This document shows positions 45,884-53,763 of a stretch of 64,000 bases of DNA, one piece after another. The notes below the pieces were generated by a model. It did no database searches. It was not told the origin of the DNA and worked only from the letters and a program-made list of their open reading frames with translations. Source of the stretch: Acidovorax sp. Leaf160 (lineage in GTDB: Bacteria; Pseudomonadota; Gammaproteobacteria; Burkholderiales; Burkholderiaceae_C); NCBI RefSeq assembly GCF_001424265.1, contig NZ_LMOV01000008.1:1-64000 (forward strand), given 5' to 3'. Both the position numbers and the translations under genes were made by a program. The number at the start of each line of letters is the position of its first letter. Position 1 is the first letter of the stretch.

Positions 45884-47080
45884 ATGCCTTCTGCGCCTGC
45901 TCTCGCCACTGCCGCCACTGCCGCCGCCACTGCCGCCATTTCTGAAACCGCCAGCCAGGACCGCATCGCCTGGATCCGGATTTCGTCCTGCTACCTGCCG
46001 CTCGCGCAGCCGATCAGCGACGCCAAGGTGCTGACGGGCCGGCAGAAGCCGATGACCGAGATCGCGATGCTGTTCGCGGAGATCGAGACCCGGGACGGCC
46101 ACCGCGGCTTGGGGCTGAGCTATTCCAAGCGCGCCGGCGGGCCCGGGCAATTCGCGCACGCGAGGGAGATCGCGCCCGCGCTGATCGGCGAAGACCCGAG
46201 CGACATCGCGCGCCTCTGGACCCAGCTGTGCTGGGCCGGCGCCTCGGTGGGCCGCAGCGGCATGGCGGTGCAGGCCATCGGCGCCTTCGACGTGGCGCTG
46301 TGGGACATCAAGGCGCGCCGCGCCAACCTGTCGCTGTCCAAGCTGCTGGGATCGCAGCGTGACTCCGTGCGCTGCTACAACACCTCGGGCGGCTTCCTGC
46401 ACACGCCGCTGGACCAGCTCAAGGTGAATGCGCGGGCCTCGCTCGACCGCGGCATCGGCGGCATCAAGCTCAAGGTGGGCCAGCCGGACTGCGCGCTGGA
46501 CATCCGGCGCGTGGAGGCCATGCGCCAGCATCTGGGTGACGCCACACCCATCATGGTGGACGCCAACCAGCAATGGGACCGCCCCACGGCGCAGCGCATG
46601 TGCCGCATCTTCGAGCAGTACAACCTGGTCTGGATCGAGGAGCCTCTCGATGCCTACGACTACGAAGGCCACGCCGCGCTGGCCGCACAGTTCGACACGC
46701 CCATCGCCACCGGCGAGATGCTGACCAGCGCCGCCGAACATGCCGAGCTGATCCGCCACCGCAGCGCCGACTTCATCATGCCGGACGGCCCGCGTTTGGG
46801 CGGCATCACGCCGTTCCTGAAAGTGGCGGCGCAGGCCGAAGCCGCCCATGTGATGCTGGCACCGCACTTCGCCATGGAACTGCACGTGCACCTGGGCGCC
46901 GTCTACCCCAGCGAGCCGTGGGTCGAGCATTTCGACTGGCTGGAGCCGCTCTTCAACGAACGCCTGGAATTGAAGAACGGCCGCATGCTGGTGCCCACCC
47001 GCCCCGGCCTGGGGCTTTCGCTGACCGAACAGGCCCGCGCCTGGACGCGCGAGACCGCCGAGATCGGCCAACGGGCATGA
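45884..47080 (+). CDS. Enolase-superfamily sugar-acid dehydratase (talarate/galactarate type)
   Basis: This 398-residue mandelate-racemase-group enzyme has the complete active site: the KLK pair K195/K197 in GIKLKVG, metal ligands D226 (with N228), E252 in WIEEP and E278 in TGEM, and general base H328 in APHFAME. This K-x-K plus His arrangement fits L-talarate/galactarate dehydratase rather than glucarate dehydratase. The first ~25 residues are Ala-rich and probably not part of the fold. The genes on both sides (Bug protein, GarD) support hexarate catabolism. Product would be 5-keto-4-deoxyglucarate. Confidence 0.9.
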   Translation: MPSAPALATAATAAATAAISETASQDRIAWIRISSCYLPLAQPISDAKVLTGRQKPMTEIAMLFAEIETRDGHRGLGLSYSKRAGGPGQFAHAREIAPALIGEDPSDIARLWTQLCWAGASVGRSGMAVQAIGAFDVALWDIKARRANLSLSKLLGSQRDSVRCYNTSGGFLHTPLDQLKVNARASLDRGIGGIKLKVGQPDCALDIRRVEAMRQHLGDATPIMVDANQQWDRPTAQRMCRIFEQYNLVWIEEPLDAYDYEGHAALAAQFDTPIATGEMLTSAAEHAELIRHRSADFIMPDGPRLGGITPFLKVAAQAEAAHVMLAPHFAMELHVHLGAVYPSEPWVEHFDWLEPLFNERLELKNGRMLVPTRPGLGLSLTEQARAWTRETAEIGQRA

Positions 47081-47130
47081 TCGCACCCGCGGCGCGCGCC
47101 CTCCAGCGCAGCCCGCCTGAGGACCCCACC

Positions 47131-48708
47131 ATGAACGCCCCCACCCCCCTCTCCCGCCCGCCCCTGCACATCAAGATGCATGCGGCCGACAACGTCGCCA
47201 TCATCGCCAACGACGGCGGCCTGCCCGCCGGCACCGCCCTGCCCGGCGGCCCGGTCCTCGTCGAACACGTGCCCCAGGCCCACAAGGTGGCGCTCGAAGA
47301 CATTCCCGCAGGCGGCGTGGTGCGCCGCTACGACGTGCCGATCGGCTATGCCGTACGGCCCATCGCCGCCGGCAGCTGGGTGCATGAAAAGCTGCTGCAG
47401 ATGCCCGAGGCGCGTTCGCTGGAAGGGCTGCCCATCGCCACCGTGCGCCCGCCCGCGCTGGAGCCGCTCACCGGCTACACCTTCGAGGGCTATCGCAACG
47501 CCGACGGCTCGGTGGGCACGCGCAACATCCTCGCCATCACCCAGACGGTGCAGTGCGTGGCCGGCGTGACCGATTTCGCCGTGCAGCGCATCAAGGCCGA
47601 ACTGCTGCCGCGTTTCCCCAACGTGGACGACGTGGTGGCGCTGGAGCACGGCTACGGCTGCGGCGTGGCCATCGACGCGCCCGACGCGATCATTCCGATC
47701 CGCACGCTGCGCAACATCAGCCTCAACCCCAACTTCGGCGGCGAGGTGATGGTCGTCAGCCTGGGCTGCGAAAAGCTCCAGCCCGAGCGCCTGCTGCCAC
47801 CCGGCAGCATCCCGCTGCGCGACGAGCGCACGCTCGAAGAAGCCCCGCTCGACGTCGTCTGCCTGCAGGACGAAGCGCATGTGGGCTTCATGTCGATGGT
47901 CGAATCGATCATGCGGCAGGCGCAGGGCCATCTGGCGCGGCTCAACGCCCGCCGGCGCGAAACGGTGCCGGCCAGCGAACTGGTGGTGGGCGTGCAGTGC
48001 GGCGGCAGCGATGCCTTCAGCGGCGTCACCGCCAACCCGGCGGTGGGCTTTTGCACCGACCTGCTGGTGCGCGCAGGTGCGACGGTGATGTTCAGCGAGG
48101 TGACCGAGGTGCGCGACGGCATCGACCAGCTCACGGCGCGCGCCTCCACGCCCGAGGTGGCCCAGGCGATGATCCGCGAGATGGCCTGGTACGACGCCTA
48201 CCTGAACCAGGGCCGCGTGGACCGCAGCGCCAACACCACGCCGGGCAACAAGAAAGGGGGCCTCTCCAACATCGTCGAAAAGGCGATGGGCTCCATCGTC
48301 AAGAGCGGCAGCGCACCCATCAGCGGGGTGGTGTCGCCGGGCGAGAAGGCCCGGCAGAAGGGCCTGCTGTATGCGGCCACGCCCGCCAGCGACTTCATCT
48401 GCGGCACGCTGCAGCTGGCCGCGGGCATGAACCTGCACGTGTTCACCACCGGCCGGGGCACACCCTACGGCCTGGCCGAGGTGCCGGTCATCAAGGTGGC
48501 CACCCGCAGCGACCTGGCGCGGCGCTGGCACGACCTGATGGATGTGAACGCAGGGCGCATCGCCGATGGCGAGGCGACCATCGAATCGCTGGGCTGGGAG
48601 ATGTTCCAGCTGATGCTGGAAGTCGCCAGCGGCCGGCACAAGACCTGGGCCGAACGCTGGAAGCTGGCCAACCAGCTGGTGCTGTTCAATCCCGCGCCAG
48701 TGACCTGA
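47131..48708 (+). CDS. garD: Galactarate dehydratase (GarD/UxaA family)
   Basis: This 525-residue, iron-dependent dehydratase has an N-terminal SAF domain (~10-100: [44 protein letters not shown]) and the GarD/UxaA catalytic domain ([67 protein letters not shown]). Length fits GarD (523 in E. coli). It is 50 bp after the enolase-type dehydratase; both would make the same 5-keto-4-deoxyglucarate, an interesting redundancy. The aldolase and reductase steps are not in this operon. Confidence 0.93.
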   Translation: MNAPTPLSRPPLHIKMHAADNVAIIANDGGLPAGTALPGGPVLVEHVPQAHKVALEDIPAGGVVRRYDVPIGYAVRPIAAGSWVHEKLLQMPEARSLEGLPIATVRPPALEPLTGYTFEGYRNADGSVGTRNILAITQTVQCVAGVTDFAVQRIKAELLPRFPNVDDVVALEHGYGCGVAIDAPDAIIPIRTLRNISLNPNFGGEVMVVSLGCEKLQPERLLPPGSIPLRDERTLEEAPLDVVCLQDEAHVGFMSMVESIMRQAQGHLARLNARRRETVPASELVVGVQCGGSDAFSGVTANPAVGFCTDLLVRAGATVMFSEVTEVRDGIDQLTARASTPEVAQAMIREMAWYDAYLNQGRVDRSANTTPGNKKGGLSNIVEKAMGSIVKSGSAPISGVVSPGEKARQKGLLYAATPASDFICGTLQLAAGMNLHVFTTGRGTPYGLAEVPVIKVATRSDLARRWHDLMDVNAGRIADGEATIESLGWEMFQLMLEVASGRHKTWAERWKLANQLVLFNPAPVT

Positions 48709-48723
48709 ACGAAAAGCCCAGCC

Positions 48724-48790
48724 CTATTGCTATACTTATTATAGCTATAGGTGATTTATTCACGGGCGATACAGCCCGTTTTGGCTTGCA
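48724..48790 (+). repeat. Dispersed repeat, copy E, with terminator-like hairpin after garD
   Basis: Same family as 21489, 22877, 55721 and 58735. Here ACGGGC (48762-48767) pairs with GCCCGT (48774-48779) and is followed by a short U-run, so this copy may terminate garD transcription before the convergent TetR gene. Confidence 0.7.
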
Positions 48791-48792
48791 AT

Positions 48793-49473
48793 TCACGGCG
48801 CAGCCCGCGGCGCATCGTCGTCCGCCCGCAGCAGTCCCCAGATCATGCGCACCAGTTCGTCCTCGAACGCGGGGGTGCCCAGAAGCGGCGAGTTCTCCAG
48901 CGCGGCGCTGCGGATGGCGCCCATCACCGCACGGGTGGCGACGAACATCATGGCCGGCGTGGGCGAGCGCACCGAAGCATCGCCCCCGCCCTCTTCCACC
49001 AGCCGCGATAGGGCCAGCGCGTTGCGCTCGGCGCCTTCGCGCAGCGCGGCGGTGACGGCCTCATGCCGGTCGATGCGCCAGCCCAGCCGCACCATCTGCC
49101 GCCCGGCCAGCGAACGGCCGGTGCCGAAGGCCGCCACCAGCAGGCCCACCATGTCGCGCACCACCGCGCGCACCTCGCGCCGCTCGGCCACCGCCGTGTC
49201 CAGCAGCTGCTGGATCTGCTGCTGCACGCGCTGGCGCTCGCGCTCCACCATCGCCAGCAGGATGGCCTCCTTCGAGGGGAAGTACTGGTAGAGCGTGCCG
49301 ATGGAAAAGCCCGCCACCTCGGCGATGCGATTGGTGGTCACGGCTGCCTCGCCCTGCTGTTCCACGATCTGAGCTGCGGCGCCAAAAATGGTCTCGATGG
49401 TCTGCAGCGCACGCTCCTGCGTGGGCTGGCGGCGCAAGGCTGGCCGGGGTTTGGGGGTGTCGGTCTTCTTCAT
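48793..49473 (-). CDS. TetR-family transcriptional regulator
   Basis: This is a 226-residue TetR regulator. A basic N-terminal tail precedes the HTH (~18-65: QTIETIFGAAAQIVEQQGEAAVTTNRIAEVAGFSIGTLYQYFPSKEAILLAMVERE); the C-terminal ligand domain is all-helical. The ATG at 49473 gives the usual spacing to the HTH. It diverges from a PF10118-type hydrolase gene across a 122-bp gap containing a long-spaced inverted repeat, and probably controls that gene. Ligand is unknown. Confidence 0.92.
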   Translation of the reverse strand: MKKTDTPKPRPALRRQPTQERALQTIETIFGAAAQIVEQQGEAAVTTNRIAEVAGFSIGTLYQYFPSKEAILLAMVERERQRVQQQIQQLLDTAVAERREVRAVVRDMVGLLVAAFGTGRSLAGRQMVRLGWRIDRHEAVTAALREGAERNALALSRLVEEGGGDASVRSPTPAMMFVATRAVMGAIRSAALENSPLLGTPAFEDELVRMIWGLLRADDDAPRAAP

Positions 49474-49492
49474 GGGTGATGCGGGCAAAACA

Positions 49493-49541
49493 TGAGCATT
49501 AGGCGAGTAGCGGTGCGCGGACGGAATCTGAATAATGCTCA
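49493..49541. promoter_or_regulatory. Inverted repeat between TetR and PF10118 genes
   Basis: TGAGCATTA (49493-49501) and TAATGCTCA (49533-49541) are perfect 9-bp inverted arms, 40 bp apart centre to centre (about four helical turns). They are candidate half-sites for the adjacent TetR protein, or separate promoter elements of the two divergent genes. Confidence 0.6.
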
Positions 49542-49595
49542 GAAACAGCTTCCACTGCAATGCGGGCGGCCCGCGCCGCCGCCAGGAACGTGCCC

Positions 49596-50522
49596 ATGAC
49601 CCACACCTCTACCGCTGGAGCCACCTCCGCTGACACCGCGCCGGACGGCCAGGCCGCAGACGTCCGTCGCCCCAGCCCGTTGCCCATCCGCAAGCTGGCC
49701 GTGAACCTGGAGCGCGGCTTCGGCCGCCACTGGCACGGCGGCAAGGCGTTTCATACCCAGTTCTTCAATGCGCTGTCGATGAGCTTTCCGGTGGGCGAGC
49801 AGTTCTTCATGGACGCGGTCCGGAGCGCGGCCCCCCTGTTGCCCCAGGGCCCCGAGCACGCCGCGCTGCGCGAAGAACTGCAGGAGCAGCTGCGCGGCTT
49901 CATCGGGCAGGAGGCCACGCACCGGCAGATCCACGGCCTCTACAACGCGCAGCTGGACAAGCAGGGCCTGGTCAACCGCTGGCAGCAGTGGGCGCGCGAG
50001 CGCATCGGCCGGCTCCACGAACGCGCCCCGCATCCGCTGCATGCGCTGGCGGTGACCTGCGCCTATGAGCACTTCACCGCGCTGCTGGCCGATGGCACCC
50101 TGCGCTACCCCCGCTGGCTGGAGGGCGCAGAAGCCGAAATGCAGTTGCTCTGGCGCTGGCATGCGGCCGAGGAAACAGAGCACCGCTCCGTGGCGTTCGA
50201 CCTGTACCGTGCGGCCGGCGGCAGCGACCGATGGAGGGTGCGCTGGTACCTGTTCGTCTGCGTCACTTTCGCGCGCGACGCGCTCTGCCAGACCGCCCTG
50301 AACCTGCACCGCGACGGCACGCTCTGGCGGCCCTCGACATGGTGGCAGGCCCTCGATCTCTTCTGGGGCCGCGACGGGCTCGTGTGGCGGACGGTGCCGG
50401 CCGCGCTGCGCTACCTGCGCCGCGATTTCCATCCCGACCAGGAACGGCATACACCCGGCTCCGCGGCCCTGGCGCAGGAATGGCTTGTCGCGCATGCGAC
50501 ACGTTTTCGCGTCATCCGCTGA
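49596..50522 (+). CDS. Metal-dependent hydrolase-like protein (PF10118 family)
   Basis: This 308-residue protein is read from the ATG at 49596. The PF10118 pattern is visible: FFNALSMSFPVGEQFFMDAVR with FIGQEATHRQIHGLYN, and AYEHFTALLADGTL then WRWHAAEETEHRSVAFDLYR. The E/H pairs (ExxH) suggest a ferritin-like di-iron or other metal site in a helical bundle. Precise reaction is unknown. Divergence from a TetR gene suggests that a lipid-like or aromatic effector induces it. Confidence 0.9.
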   Translation: MTHTSTAGATSADTAPDGQAADVRRPSPLPIRKLAVNLERGFGRHWHGGKAFHTQFFNALSMSFPVGEQFFMDAVRSAAPLLPQGPEHAALREELQEQLRGFIGQEATHRQIHGLYNAQLDKQGLVNRWQQWARERIGRLHERAPHPLHALAVTCAYEHFTALLADGTLRYPRWLEGAEAEMQLLWRWHAAEETEHRSVAFDLYRAAGGSDRWRVRWYLFVCVTFARDALCQTALNLHRDGTLWRPSTWWQALDLFWGRDGLVWRTVPAALRYLRRDFHPDQERHTPGSAALAQEWLVAHATRFRVIR

Positions 50523-50710
50523 TCGGCGCTATCACTCGGATAGCTTCAGGCCGCGGTAGCTAAAGGCTGAGCACCTCCCAGGGCGGGTCATCGGCAGACC
50601 TGGGGCATCAGGCGCTCCAAAAACCCTACGGCCCGAAAAGCCTTTGTTCCTACACGCCATGTCGTGCGGCGCCCGGATGCTCGATGGAATCGCTCCGCTC
50701 CCACACCCTC

Positions 50711-51064
50711 ATGCAAAAACGCATCATCCTCGTCGAAGACAATCCCGCCATCCGTGCGTCGCTGCTCTCCGCACTGAGCGATCTCACCATCGGTGAGGTG
50801 GTGGCGACGGCGGAAACCGTCGACGAGGCGCTGAAGGTGTCCACCGAATGCGACTGGCAGCTGATGGTGCTGGACCTGTTCCTGCGCGAAGGCAACGGGC
50901 TTTCGGTGCTGGAGGCGCTGCAGCAGCGCGCGGCCAACCAGCAGATCTTCATGCTCACCAACTACGTGTCGCCCGACGTATGCCGCCGCTGCGCGGCCCT
51001 GGGTGCCGATGCGGTGTTCGACAAGTCCACCCAGCTGGACGAGTTCTTCACCGCCATCAACTGA
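50711..51064 (+). CDS. Single-domain response regulator (receiver only)
   Basis: This 117-residue CheY-like receiver has acidic pocket E9/D10 (LVEDN), phosphoacceptor D55 (LMVLDLFLREG), T83 and K105 (VFDKS). There is no output domain. The ATG at 50711 gives the typical MQKRIILVEDN start; an in-frame ATG at 50684 would add nine residues, and neither has a strong ribosome site. No histidine kinase is nearby, so it is an orphan, perhaps a phosphorelay intermediate or protein-interaction regulator. Confidence 0.88.
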   Translation: MQKRIILVEDNPAIRASLLSALSDLTIGEVVATAETVDEALKVSTECDWQLMVLDLFLREGNGLSVLEALQQRAANQQIFMLTNYVSPDVCRRCAALGADAVFDKSTQLDEFFTAIN

Positions 51065-51136
51065 GCTTTCTGCCGCCCCCATCCGGCGGCGCCGGGGCCG
51101 CCCGGGGCACGGCCCCCCAGGCAATTCCACCCGCCT

Positions 51137-51994
51137 TCACGGCAGCGACGACAGGGACCGCCCTGCCAGTTGCTCGAATTCCCGGTTGTCGTGCGCGCAG
51201 CAGACCCGCACCTCGCCCGCATGGCCGTGGGCCAGCGCCCGCAGCCGCTGCTGGTTGGCCAGGCGCGCCGGCCGGTCCTTTTCCATCAGGGCCTGGTAGG
51301 CCCGCAGCCCGGGGGTGCACCAGGGTGCGGCGGCATCCATCTCGCGGTGATGGAAGTAGGCATCGCCGGCCTGCAGCAGCCAACCCTCTTGCGATCGCAC
51401 GGCCACGCCGGCATGGCCCAGCGTGTGGCCGGTCAGGGGGACCAGCAGGATGTCGTGCGGAACGCCCTCCAGCTCCCGCACGCAGTCGAAGCCGAACCAG
51501 CCTTCGCCCTGCGACGGCGCATAGGTGTGCCAGTGCTGGCGCTGCGTCCACTGCTGCGGCCGATAGCGCTGGCGGTCCAGCCAGCCGCGCCGGGCCATGG
51601 CGTCGTCATGTTCCCGCGCCAGCAAGTGCACGCGCGCCCGCGGAAAATCGTCCAGCCCCCCGGCATGGTCGAAGTCGAGGTGCGTCAGGACGATGTCGCG
51701 CACGTCGGCGGTGTCGAACCCGAGCCGGCGGATCTGCCGCACGGCCGTCATCTCCTCCCGCAGGTCGGGGTCCATCAGCCAGAGGAAGAACGGGCTCAGG
51801 CGGCTGCGTGGGTCGCGCACGTCGCGCAAGCCGTAGCCAGTGTCCACCAGCACGAGGCCGGCGGGCGTTTCCACCAGCAGGCAGTGGCAGCACAGCGGCG
51901 CGCGCTGCAGCAGCGAGGGCGTGCAGCCGTCCATCAGATGCCCGCCCAGGGCGCAGGCCGAAATGCAGTTCAGGTGATGGATGCGCAAGGTCAT
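51137..51994 (-). CDS. Metallo-beta-lactamase-fold hydrolase (lactonase-like)
   Basis: This is a 285-residue MBL-fold protein read from the ATG at 51994. Zinc motif H105-x-D107-x-D109-H110 is in LTHLDFDHAGGL, the next His in PLTGHTLGHAGVAV, the Asp in LLQAGDAYFH, and a late His near the C-terminus (CAHDNREFEQL). The start ILQRMTLRIHHLNCISACALGGHLMDG, taken from its Met, matches N-acyl-homoserine-lactonase-like proteins in length and layout. Substrate unproven: a lactone or other ester. It converges on the response-regulator gene. Confidence 0.88.
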   Translation of the reverse strand: MTLRIHHLNCISACALGGHLMDGCTPSLLQRAPLCCHCLLVETPAGLVLVDTGYGLRDVRDPRSRLSPFFLWLMDPDLREEMTAVRQIRRLGFDTADVRDIVLTHLDFDHAGGLDDFPRARVHLLAREHDDAMARRGWLDRQRYRPQQWTQRQHWHTYAPSQGEGWFGFDCVRELEGVPHDILLVPLTGHTLGHAGVAVRSQEGWLLQAGDAYFHHREMDAAAPWCTPGLRAYQALMEKDRPARLANQQRLRALAHGHAGEVRVCCAHDNREFEQLAGRSLSSLP

Positions 51995-52103
51995 GCGCTG
52001 CAGGATCGCGCCGGGCCGACACGCTTTTTTGTAGGACTGGGCACCATCCGACGCGGGCGCAAGCCTCACCACGGGCCGGCCGGCAGCGCGGCCAAGATGG
52101 ACC

Positions 52104-52532
52104 ATGGCCCCCTTCACTTCGCTCGACCGATTCCTGCAGGCACAAGCCCCCGTCTGGCCCCAGGTACAGGCCGAGCTGCATGCCGGCCGCAAGCGCACGC
52201 ACTGGATGTGGTTCGTCTTCCCGCAGCTGGCCGGCCTGGGCCACAGCGAGATGGCGCGCCGCTATGCCATCGCCTCGGCCGCCGAGGCCCGGGCCTATCT
52301 GGATCACCCGGAGCTGGGCCAGCGGCTGCGTGCCTGCTGCGACCTGCTGCTCCAGCAGGAAGGCCGCTCTGCCCACGACATCCTGGGCAGCCCCGACGAC
52401 GTGAAGCTGCGCTCCAGCATGACCCTGTTCAGCCAGGTGGCAGCCCCCGAAGACACGGTGTTTGCCGCCGTTCTGCACCGCTACTTCGGCGGCCAGCCCG
52501 ACCCGCTGACGCTGGAGCGGCTCGCCCCATGA
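52104..52532 (+). CDS. DUF1810 family protein
   Basis: This 142-residue DUF1810 protein shows SLDRFLQAQAPVWPQVQAELHAGRKRTHWMWFVFPQLAGLGHSEMARRYAI, DHPELGQRLRACCDLLL and DILGSPDDVKLRSSMTLF, all diagnostic. It is a small soluble helical protein of the calpastatin-like family. Some homologues are linked to NAD/ADP-ribose (NADAR-like) chemistry, but no function can be assigned here. It is divergent from the MBL-fold gene with a 109-bp gap. Confidence 0.93.
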   Translation: MAPFTSLDRFLQAQAPVWPQVQAELHAGRKRTHWMWFVFPQLAGLGHSEMARRYAIASAAEARAYLDHPELGQRLRACCDLLLQQEGRSAHDILGSPDDVKLRSSMTLFSQVAAPEDTVFAAVLHRYFGGQPDPLTLERLAP

Positions 52533-52597
52533 GGCGCTTCGCCCCGCCCGGGTCGGATCGGTGCGGGCAGGCGCTGGCGCGTGCTGCGCCAGCCCTC

Positions 52598-53524
52598 TCA
52601 GCGGTGCGCGCGCACCGACGCGAGAATGCCGAGGGTGAACAGCACGCAGGCCGCCCACTGGGCGGCCGAGGGCCAGTGGCCGGCCCAGGCGAAGGAATAG
52701 AGCAGCGCGAAAAGCGTTTCGCTCACGATCAGTTGCCCGCAGAGGCTGGCCGACAGGCGCTGGCTGGCGACGTTCCAGAGCACGGTCGCCAGCCAGCTGG
52801 CGCCGATCCCGATGGCAAGGCACACCAGCACGAAGCTGCCAAAGCCCGGGCGCGCAGCCAGCGACCCGAGGCTGGAGCCGAGCGTGAGCCACAGCAGCAG
52901 CCCGCCCAGCCCGGTGGCGATGCCGAGCCAGTTCGCCCACTCGCCCGCACGCACCTCGGGGTGGCGCTTCAACCAGGCCGAATTCAGCAGCGCGAACGCC
53001 GTCCAGAACACCAGCGCCACCAGCGAGAGACCGATGCCGCGCCAGTAGCTGCCCGCAGGCAATCCCCCGCTGACGGACGCGGCCGCGCCGGTGCTGGAAG
53101 CGTCCGCGTGCGGCACGTCAGCCATCAGCAGCAGGCCGGCGACGGTCAGCAGCAGCCCCGGCACCAGCGCGGTCCAGCGCAACCCGTGCGGCTTGCCCAG
53201 CACGATGACCCAGACCGGAATGGTGCCGATGATGAGTGCCGGCATGGCCGCCCCCGCATCGCGGATGGCCAGCACCAGCAGGAAGTAGTAGCCCGTGAAG
53301 CCCAGCACCGACAGCCCGAGCGCCGCGCCCGCCTGGCGCAGGCTGGGCCAGCGGGGGGTGCCGCGCAGGCTCCAGAGCAGCATGCCGGCCGCCATGGCAC
53401 CGTAGGCCATGAAGCGCCACGACGCCAGATCGGTGGAAGGAAACCCGTGCGCGATGGCGGGCGCCACGAACACCAGCCCCCAGAGGGCGCCTGCGGCCAG
53501 GCCCGCCGCGATGCCGGTCAGCAT
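52598..53524 (-). CDS. EamA/DMT-superfamily transporter
   Basis: This 308-residue inner-membrane protein has about ten helices in two EamA repeats (GIAAGLAAGALWGLVFVAPAIAHG at the N-terminus; YWRGIGLSLVALVFWTAFALLNS at the middle). The loop between halves (ADVPHADASSTGAAASVSGGLPAG) is long and low-complexity. It is likely a metabolite exporter; the substrate is not predictable. It converges on DUF1810. Confidence 0.88.
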   Translation of the reverse strand: MLTGIAAGLAAGALWGLVFVAPAIAHGFPSTDLASWRFMAYGAMAAGMLLWSLRGTPRWPSLRQAGAALGLSVLGFTGYYFLLVLAIRDAGAAMPALIIGTIPVWVIVLGKPHGLRWTALVPGLLLTVAGLLLMADVPHADASSTGAAASVSGGLPAGSYWRGIGLSLVALVFWTAFALLNSAWLKRHPEVRAGEWANWLGIATGLGGLLLWLTLGSSLGSLAARPGFGSFVLVCLAIGIGASWLATVLWNVASQRLSASLCGQLIVSETLFALLYSFAWAGHWPSAAQWAACVLFTLGILASVRAHR

Positions 53525-53656
53525 GGGCGCGCCATGGGTTGGCGCGGCCGCGCTGCTGCCCGCACTGCGATGCTCCGCATCACCTTGGTGTGCGCGCCGG
53601 CCGGTGCCGCGCCGCGCGCCTGTCGATCCGCCATGCGGGGCTTCCTAAAAAAAAGA

Positions 53657-53683
53657 ACGGTCGTTCACTTGCGTGAAAGCCGT
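53657..53683. promoter_or_regulatory. Candidate TetR-type operator upstream of ETF-QO
   Basis: ACGG-TCG-TTCAC-TTGC-GTGAA-AG-CCGT is an imperfect palindrome of 27 bp; its left half also holds GAACGGTCGTTC. Sites of this style are bound by TetR-family regulators of fatty and branched-chain acid oxidation. It lies 80 bp before the ETF-QO ATG. Confidence 0.5.
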
Positions 53684-53763
53684 GCATACAATCGGTTGCG
53701 AGGTGACGCCAGGCCGGGCCCAGCGACTCACCGTGTCGATTATCAAATGACGAAGAGACACCC

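Noticed and set aside
45884-45960. Ala-rich N-terminus of the enolase-type dehydratase considered as a signal peptide
   Set aside because: It lacks a basic n-region and a cleavage site, and the enzyme family is cytoplasmic; more likely an extended start or low-complexity leader.
50523-50575. Possible sixth copy of the dispersed repeat (GGATAGCTTCAGGCC)
   Set aside because: Only short blocks agree, and order and spacing of the conserved parts are lost.
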